This document shows, one piece after another, positions 42,341 to 53,056 of a stretch of 64,000 nt of DNA. Position numbers and translations under genes: made by a program. The stretch covers positions 1-64,000 of the forward strand of contig JACCGJ010023077.1 of assembly GCA_013407085.1 (NCBI GenBank), read 5' to 3'. Source of the stretch: Atriophallophorus winterbourni. Taxonomy: Eukaryota; Platyhelminthes; Trematoda; Plagiorchiida; Microphallidae. The notes under the pieces were generated by a model, which had not been told where the DNA came from, made no database searches, and saw only the letters and a program-made list of their open reading frames with translations. Within the stretch, counting starts at the first letter, position 1, and the number at the start of each line of letters is the position of its first letter.

Positions 42341-44240
42341 ATGTCCAGGAGTACGAATTTGCGCAACATTTGCAGAAAAATTGTTGCTGTCGGCCGAAAT
42401 TATGTGTACGCATTGCTCTTCTATGAAGCTAATTATTCAATAGTGAACATGCAAGGGAGCTTGGTAGTCAGGTGGAGAAGGACCCAGTCATATTTCTGAA
42501 ACCGCCAAGCTCAATTATCTGTCATGGTGAAAAAATCCAAGTCAGGTGATCCTTTTGGTTTATGTTAATCGCTCAACAGATCCCTAAGGGCGCATCGGAG
42601 ATCAATCACGAGGTTGAGTTTGGTATTGTGATCGGGAATGAAATTTGCCAAGCAGAACCCTCCGATGTGAGCAGGGAGATCGTTTTTTTCAAGCCACTTC
42701 ATAATCTTTAATCGAGTCAATAACTTTTTTGAACGCAGTTCTTAAGACTGAATAGCCACAGACTGAAAGTAATGCTGCTGCTTTCTCGTTAGCGAGGGTT
42801 AGGATACGTTCTGCAAATGCACTTGTCGTAACGTATTTTGTTCGCAGCGCCTGATCCAGCTTGAAAGAAATATCCCAATGGTCAGTATATTACGGAAATA
42901 TTTGTTGGGCTTGCTATGGGCCAAAAGGTCGATCTAATCGTTGGTTTGAAACTCTACGTGATTTTGATCCAAGTTTAGGTAGGTGATATCAATGCCTTTG
43001 TTTGAGCATGTATGTATGAAAGCACAAGCCTGATCCAGGCAAAGTGCCGTACAGTCAGAGACTGCACGTGGGCTAAGATACTGTCAGGTTGCCCAGGCCT
43101 AGACCAGGCCTCGCTTCGGCGGTACAAACACAAACAAAACCCACCTCACGCTCATTTAACTGCTGTGTTGTTTGAGCATAATATTTTAAGCCGAAAAAGT
43201 ACAAACTCTCCTGCAACAAAACTATAAAACGTTATTTACTTCAAATGTTTGCATATGCGAAGCTGTGCAATCGTGCGCTGTCCAGCTAACGCCGTGCTAA
43301 ACTGATTTGCCACCGGTAATGAGTTGCACACGGAAACACGCTGGTGTCTCACTGCCATCTGTAATTTCATTATTATATCATTCTAGGCCTGGACAACCGT
43401 ACAGTATCTTGGTCCACGTGTACGACACTGCCTGAATCACGCTTGCGACATACATACATATATATACATACATGCATACATATATACATAACGTACATAC
43501 ACAAATACACATACATTCATGCATAATTTGCTCGTCTGTTTTCCTATGCGTCTGTCTATCATGCTCCATGTAGCTTGCTATATCTAGCTCCTGTCATGTG
43601 TCTTATTAGTATTATGATGTTTCAATTAAAATCGCTTGTGTCATAATACATAAAAATATCTAATGTATCGTTGGAATCCCGGAATTAGATATAACATTCT
43701 CAGGAGCCACTTATCACTGTTAGCTTTCATTTTGTTCTTCACCTTGTATAATCTCCCACAGAATGAATAAATCTGTGATTTACCGGTTCATTCTGCATTT
43801 AGTTCACAGAAAATATTCTTGGGTTTATGGTCGCTTTGGACATGACCAATCGTGCGTTGCAAAACTCGCTGAAATCCCGACAACTCCCGTGGACGCTTTC
43901 TAAATGTTTTGACACTTCGTGTCCTGTGGGTCCGATATTACCGTGCTCGAAGCTCCCTCCAGGCACGTTTGCGCCGTGGCCAAAAGATCGTGCCCAGTGC
44001 CCGGCTTCCTCTGTGGAATTGTGGTTGTGTGTTAACGGTCGCGAACGACAACGAGCGTCTATCAATGGAATGATTCATTGTCCGGCTGATCTGATCTCGT
44101 TCGTCTCATATCACATGCGTTTGGAACCTGGAGATGTATTGTTGACTGGCACGCCAGCGGGTGTCGGGCAAGTGAAACCTGGAGATGTTATCACGGCGGG
44201 GATCAAGGATCTGTGTGATGTGCAGTTTGATGTAGCGTGA
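42341..44240 (+). CDS. FAHD1: FAHD1-type acylpyruvase / fumarylacetoacetate hydrolase domain protein, complete
   Basis: Mitochondrial acylpyruvate hydrolase / oxaloacetate decarboxylase family. Exons 42341-42405, 42444-42540, 42580-42666 and 43803-44240 join in phase to 228 residues, the usual family length (about 220-225). Landmarks are IVAVGRNYVEHARELG near the N-terminus, DPVIFLKPPSS, INHEVEFGIVIG (metal-binding Glu pair), VALDMTNRALQ, GLPWTLSK-like RQLPWTLSKCFD, GPILP and LLTGTPAGVGQVKPGD. Introns are 38, 39 and 1136 nt; donor 2 is GTCAGG. The large intron carries two S1 copies and a microsatellite. An in-frame upstream ATG at 42299 exists; I prefer 42341 because homology starts there. 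Acceptor 4 could shift a few bases. Confidence 0.93.
43008..43106 (-). repeat. SINE-like repeat S1, copy 15 (5'-truncated, FAHD1 intron 3)
   Basis: Near-consensus tail half, GAAAGCACAAGCCTGATCCA to CAGGCCTAGACC, next to an ATGTATGT tail. Confidence 0.88.
43263..43449 (+). repeat. SINE-like repeat S1, copy 16 (FAHD1 intron 3)
   Basis: Diverged sense copy from TGTGCAATCGTGCGC to ATCACGCTTGCGACATAC, opposite in orientation to copy 15. Confidence 0.75.
43446..43530 (+). repeat. (ATAC)n-rich microsatellite, tail of S1 copy 16
   Basis: ACATACATACATATATATAC-type array immediately following S1 copy 16, probably an expanded SINE tail. Confidence 0.8.
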
Positions 44241-44800
44241 TTCGCCACCCGAATTTTCTGGTCTACCCCTTTCAATTGTCTATACTTCTAGACAATAACG
44301 CAAACGTGCCTTTGCGAGTATAAACTTTTTTCCCTATTTTTGATTTAATGATTTCCCGTATTTTCATCGCTGTTGCTGCCGCTTAACATGTGGTTTTTTA
44401 ACGTAAACTGTAGTCTTTAATGATCCTCTTCATTAGTTTGTATCAAGCGAGATTGTGTAGATAGAGATCGCTGTATTTTTGTCAATGGCCCTTTGATCTT
44501 TATTGCAGCTGACAGTGGCATTCAGAAGCCGGTTGGTACACCTTTTGTCCTACAGATAATCCCCGATATTCTCAGTTAGCGCAGCTTTTAAAGCATGCTT
44601 GTCGCTCATAATTTGTTCCATCTTAACTGAGTTTGAGTTCCTTTTGGTCTTAGCATTTCTTGGCAACACGTATATCTATTTGAGCGGTACATGTGCTTTG
44701 CATGGATACAGCTGCCTTAATACAGTGCAAACCGACCGCTCGCTGATGTTATCGCCTTTGCTCGGACTTCGGCAGGCTGACAGTATCTCAGTCCGTCTTA
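44241..44800. other. No recognisable gene
   Basis: Presumed FAHD1 3' UTR and flank. I see no canonical AATAAA within the first 150 bp after the stop. Confidence 0.4.
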
Positions 44801-44802
44801 CG

Positions 44803-45085
44803 TACGGATTTTCAATCGTACGTTACTGTGTTGTGCAGCTAACACCGTGGTAAATTGATTGGCCACCGGTAGTGAGCTGCATGCTGAAACAAGCTGGAGT
44901 CTCACTACCATTTCTATCAACCCTCATATCTGTCTAGGCCTGAGCATCCTGCCAGTATCTTAGCTGACTTAGTCGCTGACTGTGCCGCACTTTGCCTGGA
45001 TCAGGCTTGTGCTTTCATATCATATCATATCATCTTAGCCCACGTGCAATTTATGACTGCGGATCAGGCCTGTCGTCTAATACAT
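44803..45085 (+). repeat. SINE-like repeat S1, copy 17, with (ATATC)n tail and a second tail fragment
   Basis: Sense copy ending GTGCTTTCATATCATATCAT (to 45034). It is followed by another short S1 tail fragment (CTTAGCCCACGTGCAATTT to GTCTAATAC). Confidence 0.85.
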
Positions 45086-45445
45086 ACCATGCGCAGTGTG
45101 CATGGTACCTTACTTGACTCCGGGCTTGCGATTCCTAGTATCAAGTATACAGTCGTCTCGCCTTAATCCATCTATCGTTTCAGAGCAAAGAATTCGCTTT
45201 ACAACGTAATATTTCGTACTTCGTTTTGCTTTTACTGTCTCTGCAAACTTCATAGAAACGCCTTTGTTTTGCTATGGAGCAGGAGTTGAACAATTTGCAG
45301 CAGCGCTTAAAGTAAATAATAAATCTTAGGTGTCTTTAAACCACCCGCCGTTTGAACAAGGGTCTGTGCAAGACGGTTGTGCTCATTAATTTCTCGCTCT
45401 GAGAGATATAGCTTTGAATCAGGTCAAGCTGTAGGTGTTCCAAAA

Positions 45446-45978
45446 GTTGTCATAGCCGGGGGTGGCAGTGAGGATCCCCACTGTTTATAAAATGCTCCCA
45501 TATGGCATGCGTCTCAAATAGCCTCTGACAACCAAGTCCAGCTTCTGGCCTGCACCTCTCCGAGCCCGGCGGAACTGCTTCTACCAACAGGAGAAGGGGC
45601 GAGGGCGAGTGACTGGCGCCTGAAAACCAGTTTGCTTCGGGCAGATGGAGCTCGTTAGCCTGGGAGGGCATTTCATGTAAGGTAAGGAAAACCCTGATTT
45701 TCAACCTCCGCTGTCTTGCGGATACCCGATCGCGGGAAAGGCTTCGGGAGAAAACCCTTAGGAAAAATCTGGAACGGTTAGTTGGTGCACACCACCTCTT
45801 TCTGGCAACACCCTGCTGCCTTGCAGGTCGCACTTGGTTGTGCAAAGGCTAGAGAAGCTGACTCGAACAAACGCCGAGTGGTGCTGGGGACGCCGATATC
45901 TACCCAAATTCCCTAGAATCTTCATTGAAGCCGACTCATCCTCCAGGATAAGATAGTCGTACAAAAGTAAAAGTAAAG
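45446..45978 (-). repeat. R500 repeat, copy 2
   Basis: Matches 1523-2057 along its length, from GTTGTCATAGCCGGGG to GTCGTACAAAAGTAAAAGTA. Here it stands outside any S1 copy, which confirms its ends. Confidence 0.8.
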
Positions 45979-46659
45979 TTATTTTAAATGTTTGGTGAAT
46001 CTAGTTTGTTTTGAAGTCAATCGCTGAAAAAATGTCTGAATGCTTGTCGATGAAAGGATGTATCCTGCTACTGTTGCTATGCTTTTCTGTTATACTGGAT
46101 TGGGTGCATGCTTTAGGAGAGACGTTTGGACTTCATCCCGTTGTGTCGGTTCTCATTCTTCTGGAGAATCACTTTGTCTATTTAGGAACTTGTCAGTTGA
46201 GCATCGGTAAACGCTACCGACGGTAGGCTGTTTTCGATGGTGTTGGTGATGACATCGCTTTCGTTACGTGTGCAAATTTGTTGAATACACAATTAGAATA
46301 CCTCGGTTTCAGAAGAAAATGCGTTTAAAAATCATTCAAAATTGTTTTGCGTGATTCAAGGTTTTTATTGATCATGTGCAAATGGGGACAGATCCTAGTT
46401 AAACGTTTCCCCTCACAGCTGATTCTAGTTACCTGAAAAGTTTGTCTACCCCGAGCGACACGAAAGTATATTATTTTTTGCGAAATAATTCGACTATGTT
46501 TTGGAGTGATCGTGTATTCATGCTGCAATGAAATTTTAGTTCAGTCGGTAAGAATAGTTTTTGGTGAAATACCGGCACATTTGAAGCGATAAATAGAATC
46601 TTTAACGAGGCGACCATATGCACAGCTTATAAGAATGGGAAACTATCTGTTCGGCACTG

Positions 46660-47043
46660 ATACATCTCAGGGGTAAGACACCTTTATCAGACGTTACGAA
46701 GAGCATATACAGAATCAAATGTAAGGATAGTTCTTGTGTTAACATAAGGCAGACATCCAGGGAAATTAATATCAGAATCAAAGAACACCGAATGCGTGTC
46801 GAAAGGCAGCCCCGTAACGCGAGGGATTATCAATCCCTTATTCTTGTCTCAGCCTTGGCGCAGCACGTATCAGTTAAAGGCCACAGCATCTATCTAGAAA
46901 GGATGGAGATGTTAAGACGCAGTATTAAACCGAACGCCTGTATGCGAAGGCGGTCGAAATTGCCATGCAGGTCGACTTGCGGTCAATAAGGTTGATGGGG
47001 CAGAGATCTCCGCAATCTGGCGCTATGCACTGATGCGAAAGTA
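46660..47043 (+). pseudogene. PLE2 GIY-YIG endonuclease, broken
   Basis: Frames read RHLYQTLRRAYTESNV-like then EHRMRVERQPRNARDYQSLI and LAQHVSVKGHSIYLERMEML, parallel to PLE1 residues 45-95. The YIGQ motif region is frameshifted, and the end is diverged by indels. Confidence 0.7.
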
Positions 47044-47069
47044 AGTAGCTAATATTCATCTTATACATA

Positions 47070-47430
47070 ATTCATTCAGTAATCTCCGTGCCGGGTGGCA
47101 CATGAGGCGAAGACAACTTCACGCCAGTGGTTCCGGTCTGTCGCTGATTCCGTTGCCGTCTGCACCGTGAATCCTTGTGTATGTAGTTCGCGTTCCAAAG
47201 TTCTGCGCCAAGTTTCCTTGGGCAGTCCCCATTTTCGTTTACCTTGCGGATGCCAGTGCATGGCTACCTTCGTATGCGAACTGGGATCCATCCCGCAGAC
47301 ATGACCGAACCACGGATCTGTTGTCATCGTTTCCGTAGCAATGTAGGTTTTACGGGATAGGGTTGCTAGCCCTAAGCCCAACCCTCCTCCTTTCTCAGAC
47401 GGGCTTGGGACCGTCCTTGGCGGAGTTTTA
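47070..47430 (-). mobile_element. RTE-type non-LTR retrotransposon 3' fragment
   Basis: Minus-strand frame 47076-47381 reads LGLATLSRKTY, FGHVCGMDPSSHTKVAMHW and WRRTLERELHTQGF, the C-terminal end of RTE-type ORF2, with the frame stopping at GDY. Only the extreme 3' end is present, inserted within PLE2. Confidence 0.75.
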
Positions 47431-47839
47431 TACCTAATAGTTAATTAGATTTTTCCTTCAAAAATTGTTTAACCTTGACTCCTTCAGTGATTCTCTTTTA
47501 CAGATCTGAGTCACACTGTTAACCGTGTTCAGTTGTATTAGATTGATGAGAATGCACCGTATCAGGCCCAATCAGCCAATGATCCTGGTCATGCCTACGT
47601 GACTTGACCTCCACTAGGTTTACTATAGGCTGCTCAGTAGTAAAGGCAAAACAGAGGTGGTGATCAGAATGCTATTTAGTCAAACAAAGTTATACTTGTA
47701 TGCCACTGTTATAAAGGGTTCGTACAACGAACCACTTTTGGTTTGACTACGCTTTTGTGTCAGAATCGAAACGTTACTTAAAAATCGTTCTAACCGATTG
47801 CACTCAAATTTCGTTGCGTTATAATATTTTTCATTGCAG

Positions 47840-48900
47840 GTACGGCGGTTTTCTAACTGTCAATCCTGTTGGCCAGTTTTTTAAAACGTCTTCATTTCTA
47901 CCCGAAGCTAAGTACCGTGATTAGATCCGATGTTATGTTTTTTCACATACCGATGGTTTAAGCTGCGTTCCTTTTTTGTAATAGAGTGGACGTATTTAAT
48001 GTTGAACCATTGAATCAATAAATGCTATAATTTTTTTCTTGATTTCATCTACGCGTTTGCTTCTGCTGATCCGTGTAAAAAGTACTTTCGTGTATATCAC
48101 CGTTTCTTGTCATGATTTAATTCGAAGTCTAAACCGCGATTTGTGACATTTGGAAACCAATCAAATTATTCTCAGTGAACTTTCATCATTAGGGATAACA
48201 TTACATCGGTAGTAAGTACATAATGCTTAGACCGTACAACAATTACACAATACAATCTTATATAAGTTCCCGTATATTTAGCTGGTTGGGTCATGTTTTA
48301 CTGATGCTTGATCACTACCTTCCGAAACGGATGCTTTTTACTACGCCACACCCTAAATGACGTAGTGGTGGCCAAACTGGTATATGGCATAATCAACTAA
48401 AGACCAAAACTAGTAACCTTTCTTTCTTCACGCTATTCCTCGAAATTGTGTTCGGTAGCAGTGTTGCAGTAAACATCTTCGTGGAGTGTTTGTTTAATCT
48501 TGTATGTGGTAAAGTGGAGTGACAAGGCAAGCTTGTTATGATTCATGGTAGTGAAAGCCGTAAGAACGCTTACATGTTGGGGTCGCTCTATTCGTTCACG
48601 AAACTTGATTAAATGCATGTTCCATTTGAGTTGTAGGTACCTCATCCCAATTCGTTTGTGGTCCCACCATTTTAGGATTCTAGTTTTCGATACACGCTAC
48701 CGATATACTGCAGTTTGTGACTGGGCGGTACTTTGCTTGAACCCGGCTTGTGTTTCCATTTATTTGTTCGTCGATGTAGTGCTGTTCCTTATGGTGATGA
48801 TATATAGGTATAAGAGAACTGAACTGAAAATGTTATGGAACTTCTAGTAGAGTAAGCACAGACACGCTGTGATCAAGTTTCTTACATCTCGAATGAATCA
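47840..48900. other. No recognisable gene
   Basis: No repeat family of this window and no convincing exon is seen. 48425-48700 resembles 40975-41130 (for example GAGTGTTTGTTTAATCTTGT and GAAAGCCGTAAGAAC), so part of it is another repeat. Confidence 0.4.
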
Positions 48901-48956
48901 TGTGTTCAATCGCTTTTTATTAACGAGTAGAGCGATATAAGGTTGACTTCTTGCAG

Positions 48957-49203
48957 CTTCTGCTGTCATGCATCATAACGAGCTTACCTGGCCTCTCCGC
49001 GTGGAAAAATTCAATAATCAGATACTGCAAAAAGTTGCCTGCAGAAACGGCGTCCTTGAACACGATTCTGAGACAGATTTCCGAATAGCCGCTGGGAAGT
49101 TCCCGTTCATCAAGGCGGGTCACCCCAACTACACTGGTTGCAAATACCTTCATCTGCCTGAGTGGTCAGCGTCTGATCTCCGAGTTGTAGAAAGCCTAAC
49201 CAA
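48957..49203 (+). CDS. Unrecognised coding exon candidate
   Basis: I do not recognise the protein. The exon starts after a good acceptor (GACTTCTTGCAG) and ends at CCAA|GTAAGA. The frame contains MHHNELTWPLRVEKFNNQIL, RIAAGKFPFIKAGHPNYTGC and LHLPEWSASDLRVVESL. Composition and splice signals support coding. It does not join in phase to the next candidate exon at 49248-49398, so a short exon may be missing, or they are separate. Confidence 0.5.
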
Positions 49204-49247
49204 GTAAGAAAAACAATAGTTTTCCCTTCTTAATTCATTGCCTAATA

Positions 49248-49723
49248 AGCGAAGCTCATGCATTCCAACTTGTTTCTGTATATTGACACCGCTACCAAAG
49301 AGCCCATAGTTGAGTTACGTTTCCGAAAGTGCAGATATTGCGATTATCGAAAACCTCGAGACGTCTCAGTTCTTCCTTTTTCAAACTTCAGGTTTAATGT
49401 AAGTGTAACCTGAGCACCTCGCTTGTTGCTTTCTGACTGTCCCCGAGTCTCAGGGACAAACCGTTCTGACTCCATGGATGGCTCAAGTTTCGAAACGTTA
49501 CCACCGCGCTAGAAATGCAAGCAGAATTCCGGTTATTTTGACACGATCCTATTATTACAAGCTACAGACGTGTGAAACTGATTCTATTGTTTCTACTGGA
49601 TGTATGTCTTGTTGCAGTTTTTCGCTTGTAACTGGAAAGCTTATTGTAGAGGAAGGTAGTATACCACAGCTTCTCCAAACTGGAAACACCGCTTCCAGTT
49701 TACACCCAACGCTTCCACGATGA
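49248..49723 (+). CDS. Unrecognised coding exon pair candidate
   Basis: A frame ending at 49398 (LFLYIDTATKEPIVELRFRK, CRYCDYRKPRD, then TTTAAT|GTAAGT) joins in phase through a 55-nt GT-AG intron (49399-49453) to 49454-49723 (GQTVLTPWMAQVSKRYHRAR, RIPVILTRSYYYKLQTCETD). Cys-rich segments CRYC and CMSCC are visible. The end of the second exon is uncertain; the frame stops at 49723. Function unknown. Confidence 0.45.
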
Positions 49724-50644
49724 TTCACTTAACGATTCTACTAATATTTAGGCTCGGGTCTCGCACTTTACCTCTAGATGTCGTCAAACACTTGCGTTAT
49801 CAATACCGGGCAAGTCGCTCTGTGCTCTTACGGTGAACATAATTTGATTAAAATATCCCTCTTTACCGCCGACTAACGATGAGGAGTTTATTATGATCTG
49901 TTTAATTTCGTACTGAATACGAACTTTGTATATAAGTTGAACGATCTTTACAACCGCGTGCCGCAACAATGGCTAATTCGCCCGTTCATTCTTTCACTCG
50001 GACCTCATTAGTGTCTGACATTCGGTAGGTCGATAACTATAAATGCAGGCTAGGGTCAAGCAATGTTAGCTAAACTATTTTCTGTCCCAAACCGGATGTT
50101 TTATTACGGATGGAAAAGCGTCGATTGAACTTCTGGGGAAATCTGAGTTGTATTTTGCATAAATGCTCGGATTACTGCGTTGTTTTACTGTTTTTACCAC
50201 ACGGAACGCTGCTGGCGCTTGTGATAAATGGATTTAAAATAGGCCATTTGAAACCTAACCGAATCTTACTGTATCCAATTGATGAATGCGAGTCTCACAA
50301 AACTAGTTGGGGACTTTTGCATTTTGAAGCCACACGATTTCGTATGGTTTAGTTTAACATTTGCCAGATATACCGGCTGTAGGACATACTCGCTTCATCC
50401 TATCTCCGGATTGGTCAGTGTTTTCCATGTGAAAACGTCAGGGCTTGGTTTGTTTCAAATATCGCGAAGCATCCGACATATTTGCCATCATTTACTCCAA
50501 GGCTACCAGATATTGGTTTGTTCAACAGCTAATTCGTGCTTTTACTTTTCAACCACTTCGTTGCAACCTGGATTAATCGGTGTACTTTCAAGGTCATGTG
50601 ACTGATTATGTCATCCTGTCTCATCGACCGGTTTTTTGAACGAC

Positions 50645-51205
50645 TCAATGCAGCAGGCTCTGAACTGTACCTTCGTTGAAGTAGATTTGGGAGAAAATAA
50701 GGTGAAGAATAACTGTCCAACAATTGAAGTCCATAAAATCTTTCAAAATGCTGAATCTCAAACGCTGAACTATGATTCGACGCGATCCGACCTACATTCA
50801 CTGACGGCCCAATCCGTAATCTCTGGACAGGCTTTAACCGAGAAATTGATGCCCACGTGCACGTTTGACTACGATAAAACTTTACTATCCGATACTATCA
50901 CTGCGCCCAGCACTGATCACGCGATTAAATCTTTATCGCGTTCACTGGATCAATATACCCTGGAATTGATCGATCAGAGTAAATTTTGCCACAAGGCCGG
51001 TGTCGATATGTGTATGGAATTAGACAAAAATATGGATTCCGTACACGTTGAACAGTCACATTTTTGTCAGCGTATGTCGGCACTTTCCGGTGTTGTGGAA
51101 GAGCGTGCTGCGGTGAATAAAAGGTTTCGGGCCAAGGTGAACGCGGTGCTTTCAGACATTTGGAAGCTTTCCTCTACAGCTGCTAGAATAAATTCCAACG
51201 AATGA
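50645..51205 (+). CDS. Unrecognised protein, probable terminal exon
   Basis: I do not recognise this protein. About 186 codons follow an acceptor (CGACTCAATGCAG); the open frame also begins with an ATG at 50636, so a single-exon reading is possible. The sequence is polar with a probably helical C-terminal half (KSLSRSLDQYTLELIDQSKF, LSGVVEERAAVNKRFRAKVN, LSDIWKLSSTAARINSNE) and no membrane segment. An AATAAA lies 269 bp after the stop. It may be the end of the gene whose exons lie at 48957-49723; I cannot show the join. Confidence 0.6.
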   Translation, partial: SMQQALNCTFVEVDLGENKVKNNCPTIEVHKIFQNAESQTLNYDSTRSDLHSLTAQSVISGQALTEKLMPTCTFDYDKTLLSDTITAPSTDHAIKSLSRSLDQYTLELIDQSKFCHKAGVDMCMELDKNMDSVHVEQSHFCQRMSALSGVVEERAAVNKRFRAKVNAVLSDIWKLSSTAARINSNE

Positions 51206-51473
51206 AATGCCAATTTTGCCATTATTGATCAATGCTTCCTTTTATGTATTACCCATGCACTTTATGGGTATTTAAGGCTTGTCTGCGTTTTGGGATTTGA
51301 TCTTCAGCGGCACGGAAGTATTTTTATTACATTTTTGCAGTCACCGCTTAAAAATGAGGATAATTTTTATCGAGACTCGATTATTGTTATGAGGTCTTTT
51401 TGACGTTATTTAAACCCGTGGTTGCGCTGTAGTTTTCTCGATCCTAAACGATGGTTCATTATAACCATTGGCA

Positions 51474-51479
51474 AATAAA
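51474..51479 (+). promoter_or_regulatory. Possible poly(A) signal AATAAA
   Basis: Lies in the 3' flank of the open frame ending at 51205. Position is the only evidence. Confidence 0.35.
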
Positions 51480-52690
51480 CTCTATTTAAAGCAACCGTCA
51501 TCAAAGCCGAGGAATTAACTATGCCAGATTACTCGAGGTCAAATCCTATTCCGGTTCTAAAATCGACTACTTTGCTGGGCCTCATCTCGGTCGCACTGGA
51601 TCCAAGGTCACCCCTGGTTTTATGTCCAACCATCCATTTCGTTAAAATCAACGTTTAGCGGACAATGCATCAACATTTAACCATGTCGTAGACCAAAAAT
51701 ATAAGTCTAGCACTGGCACAACACTTTAATTAAAGCATAAATGGAAAAAACTCACCTGAAAGTCCAAAGTGAGGCAAAGTGTCCATAATAAAGGTCTAGG
51801 GTAGTCAACTAATAGTCGAGATAATCTTATACACAGCAAAAGTCGCAAAGAGATGATGGAATCGAAGTGCAGAAAGCGTTAATAATATTGGGGAAATCCG
51901 TTAAATATTCATGAATCCGCACAATGGCGGCGACGTCACGCAACTCCGGCATGCCGCTGAATTAAGGAAGACAGTCTGGGAGTTCCAACTAGTATTAACC
52001 GCCTAAAAAGTGTATTGGTACAAAGTCGCTAAAATGACTAACGAAGTGTGACACAATGGCTCTAAAAAGGACTAACCTCATATAAGGCCAAAAGTTGTAT
52101 TCGTACAAATACTACGTTACCAAATGAAATAATTGCCGTAACACGCAGCAATGCAAGAAAACACTAGTTAGATAAGCGTTCGTTACATGCATAACAAAGA
52201 ACACGTCACGCCTATTTTTATCTGCTTATCTTGTAATAATATCAAATTCATCAGAATTTCTTTGCCAGAAGGCACTTCGATCACTCTCTCAATTCAAATC
52301 CTTATCAATTTGGGCTCGACTCTCATGAATTGCATATTGTTTGATAGCCGATAGTGTTTTTCATCGGCTTCGAACATTTTATCATTTGTACGAGGGTCAC
52401 GCGATTCTTTCACAGTCCTAATTTATTTGTGATGCTGATTGCTGTTATCAGTCTTTTCGACGCTTTTTACTCTTGAATTGCAGTGGAATGTGGTAATCTG
52501 CATGTTATACATGGGTAATTGACGCGTACTCTAAAATATTACATTTTCATCAAACGCAAAAATGGAGACGAGTCGAGTTTAGAATCAATACAGATATACC
52601 GGTTACATTGTTTGAGGCTAATATACTTTTGAAATTAGTAAAACAGTATTGCGAATGAATGGAACGAAATTATTAATGCTGTTCTGCATC
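51480..52690. other. No recognisable gene
   Basis: I see no long open frame and no repeat shared with the rest of the window. Confidence 0.45.
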
Positions 52691-52703
52691 TCAGCAGATC
52701 TTT

Positions 52704-53056
52704 ACACGGATTTGCAATCTTGTAGTATTTCTGTGCTGTGCGGCTAACCTCGTGCTAAATTGATTGGCCACCGGTAGTGAGCTGCATATTGAAACACGCT
52801 GGAGTTGTTGCTTCTTTCTGTTCCGTCAATATCGTCTTCCACACTGTTTTTCTGACCTGTCATTATCCTATTGTTTTATGAACCCTCTACTTGAGACGTT
52901 TCATTGATTGTCAAACACAATCAAAAGGAGTCTCACTACCATTTCTATTTCTTTTGTCATATCTGTCTAGTCCCTGACAACCTGACCGTATCTCAGCCCA
53001 CGTGCAGTATCTGACTGTGCGGCACTTTGCCGGGATCAGGCTTGTGCTTTTATACC
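52704..53056 (+). repeat. SINE-like repeat S1, copy 18, split by a PLE-like scrap
   Basis: Sense copy interrupted after CACGCTGGAGT and resuming at CTCACTACC. Both sides are close to consensus. Confidence 0.88.
52806..52926 (-). mobile_element. 121-bp PLE-derived insertion inside S1 copy 18
   Basis: Flanked by GGAGT (52801-52805 and 52927-52931). On the minus strand it reads a hairpin TGATTG...CAATCA followed by ATGAAACGTC, the motif found at other PLE 3' ends in the window. Confidence 0.7.

Larger units (their letters stand above)
46500..47830 (+). mobile_element. Penelope-like element fragment PLE2, carrying an RTE fragment
   Basis: Diverged relative of PLE1: a broken GIY-YIG nuclease (46660-47050), then the 3' part with GGGTTCGTACAACGAACC (47717-47733), a weak hairpin and GAAACGTTACTT at 47768-47779. 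Diverged inverted repeats lie at 46524-46548 and 47792-47816, corresponding to those of PLE1. An RTE-type fragment occupies 47070-47430. Confidence 0.75.

Noticed and set aside
45450..45964. R500 minus-strand frame as a host gene
   Set aside because: It is duplicated inside an intronic SINE at 1523-2057, so it is part of a repeat.
46011..46226. Open frame with a signal-peptide-like start (MKGCILLLLLCFSVILDW)
   Set aside because: No start context, splice signal or similarity; it lies directly next to R500 and PLE2 sequence.
49478..49500. TTTCGAAACGTTACC as another PLE 3' motif
   Set aside because: No preceding hairpin and it lies in a good open exon frame; chance match.
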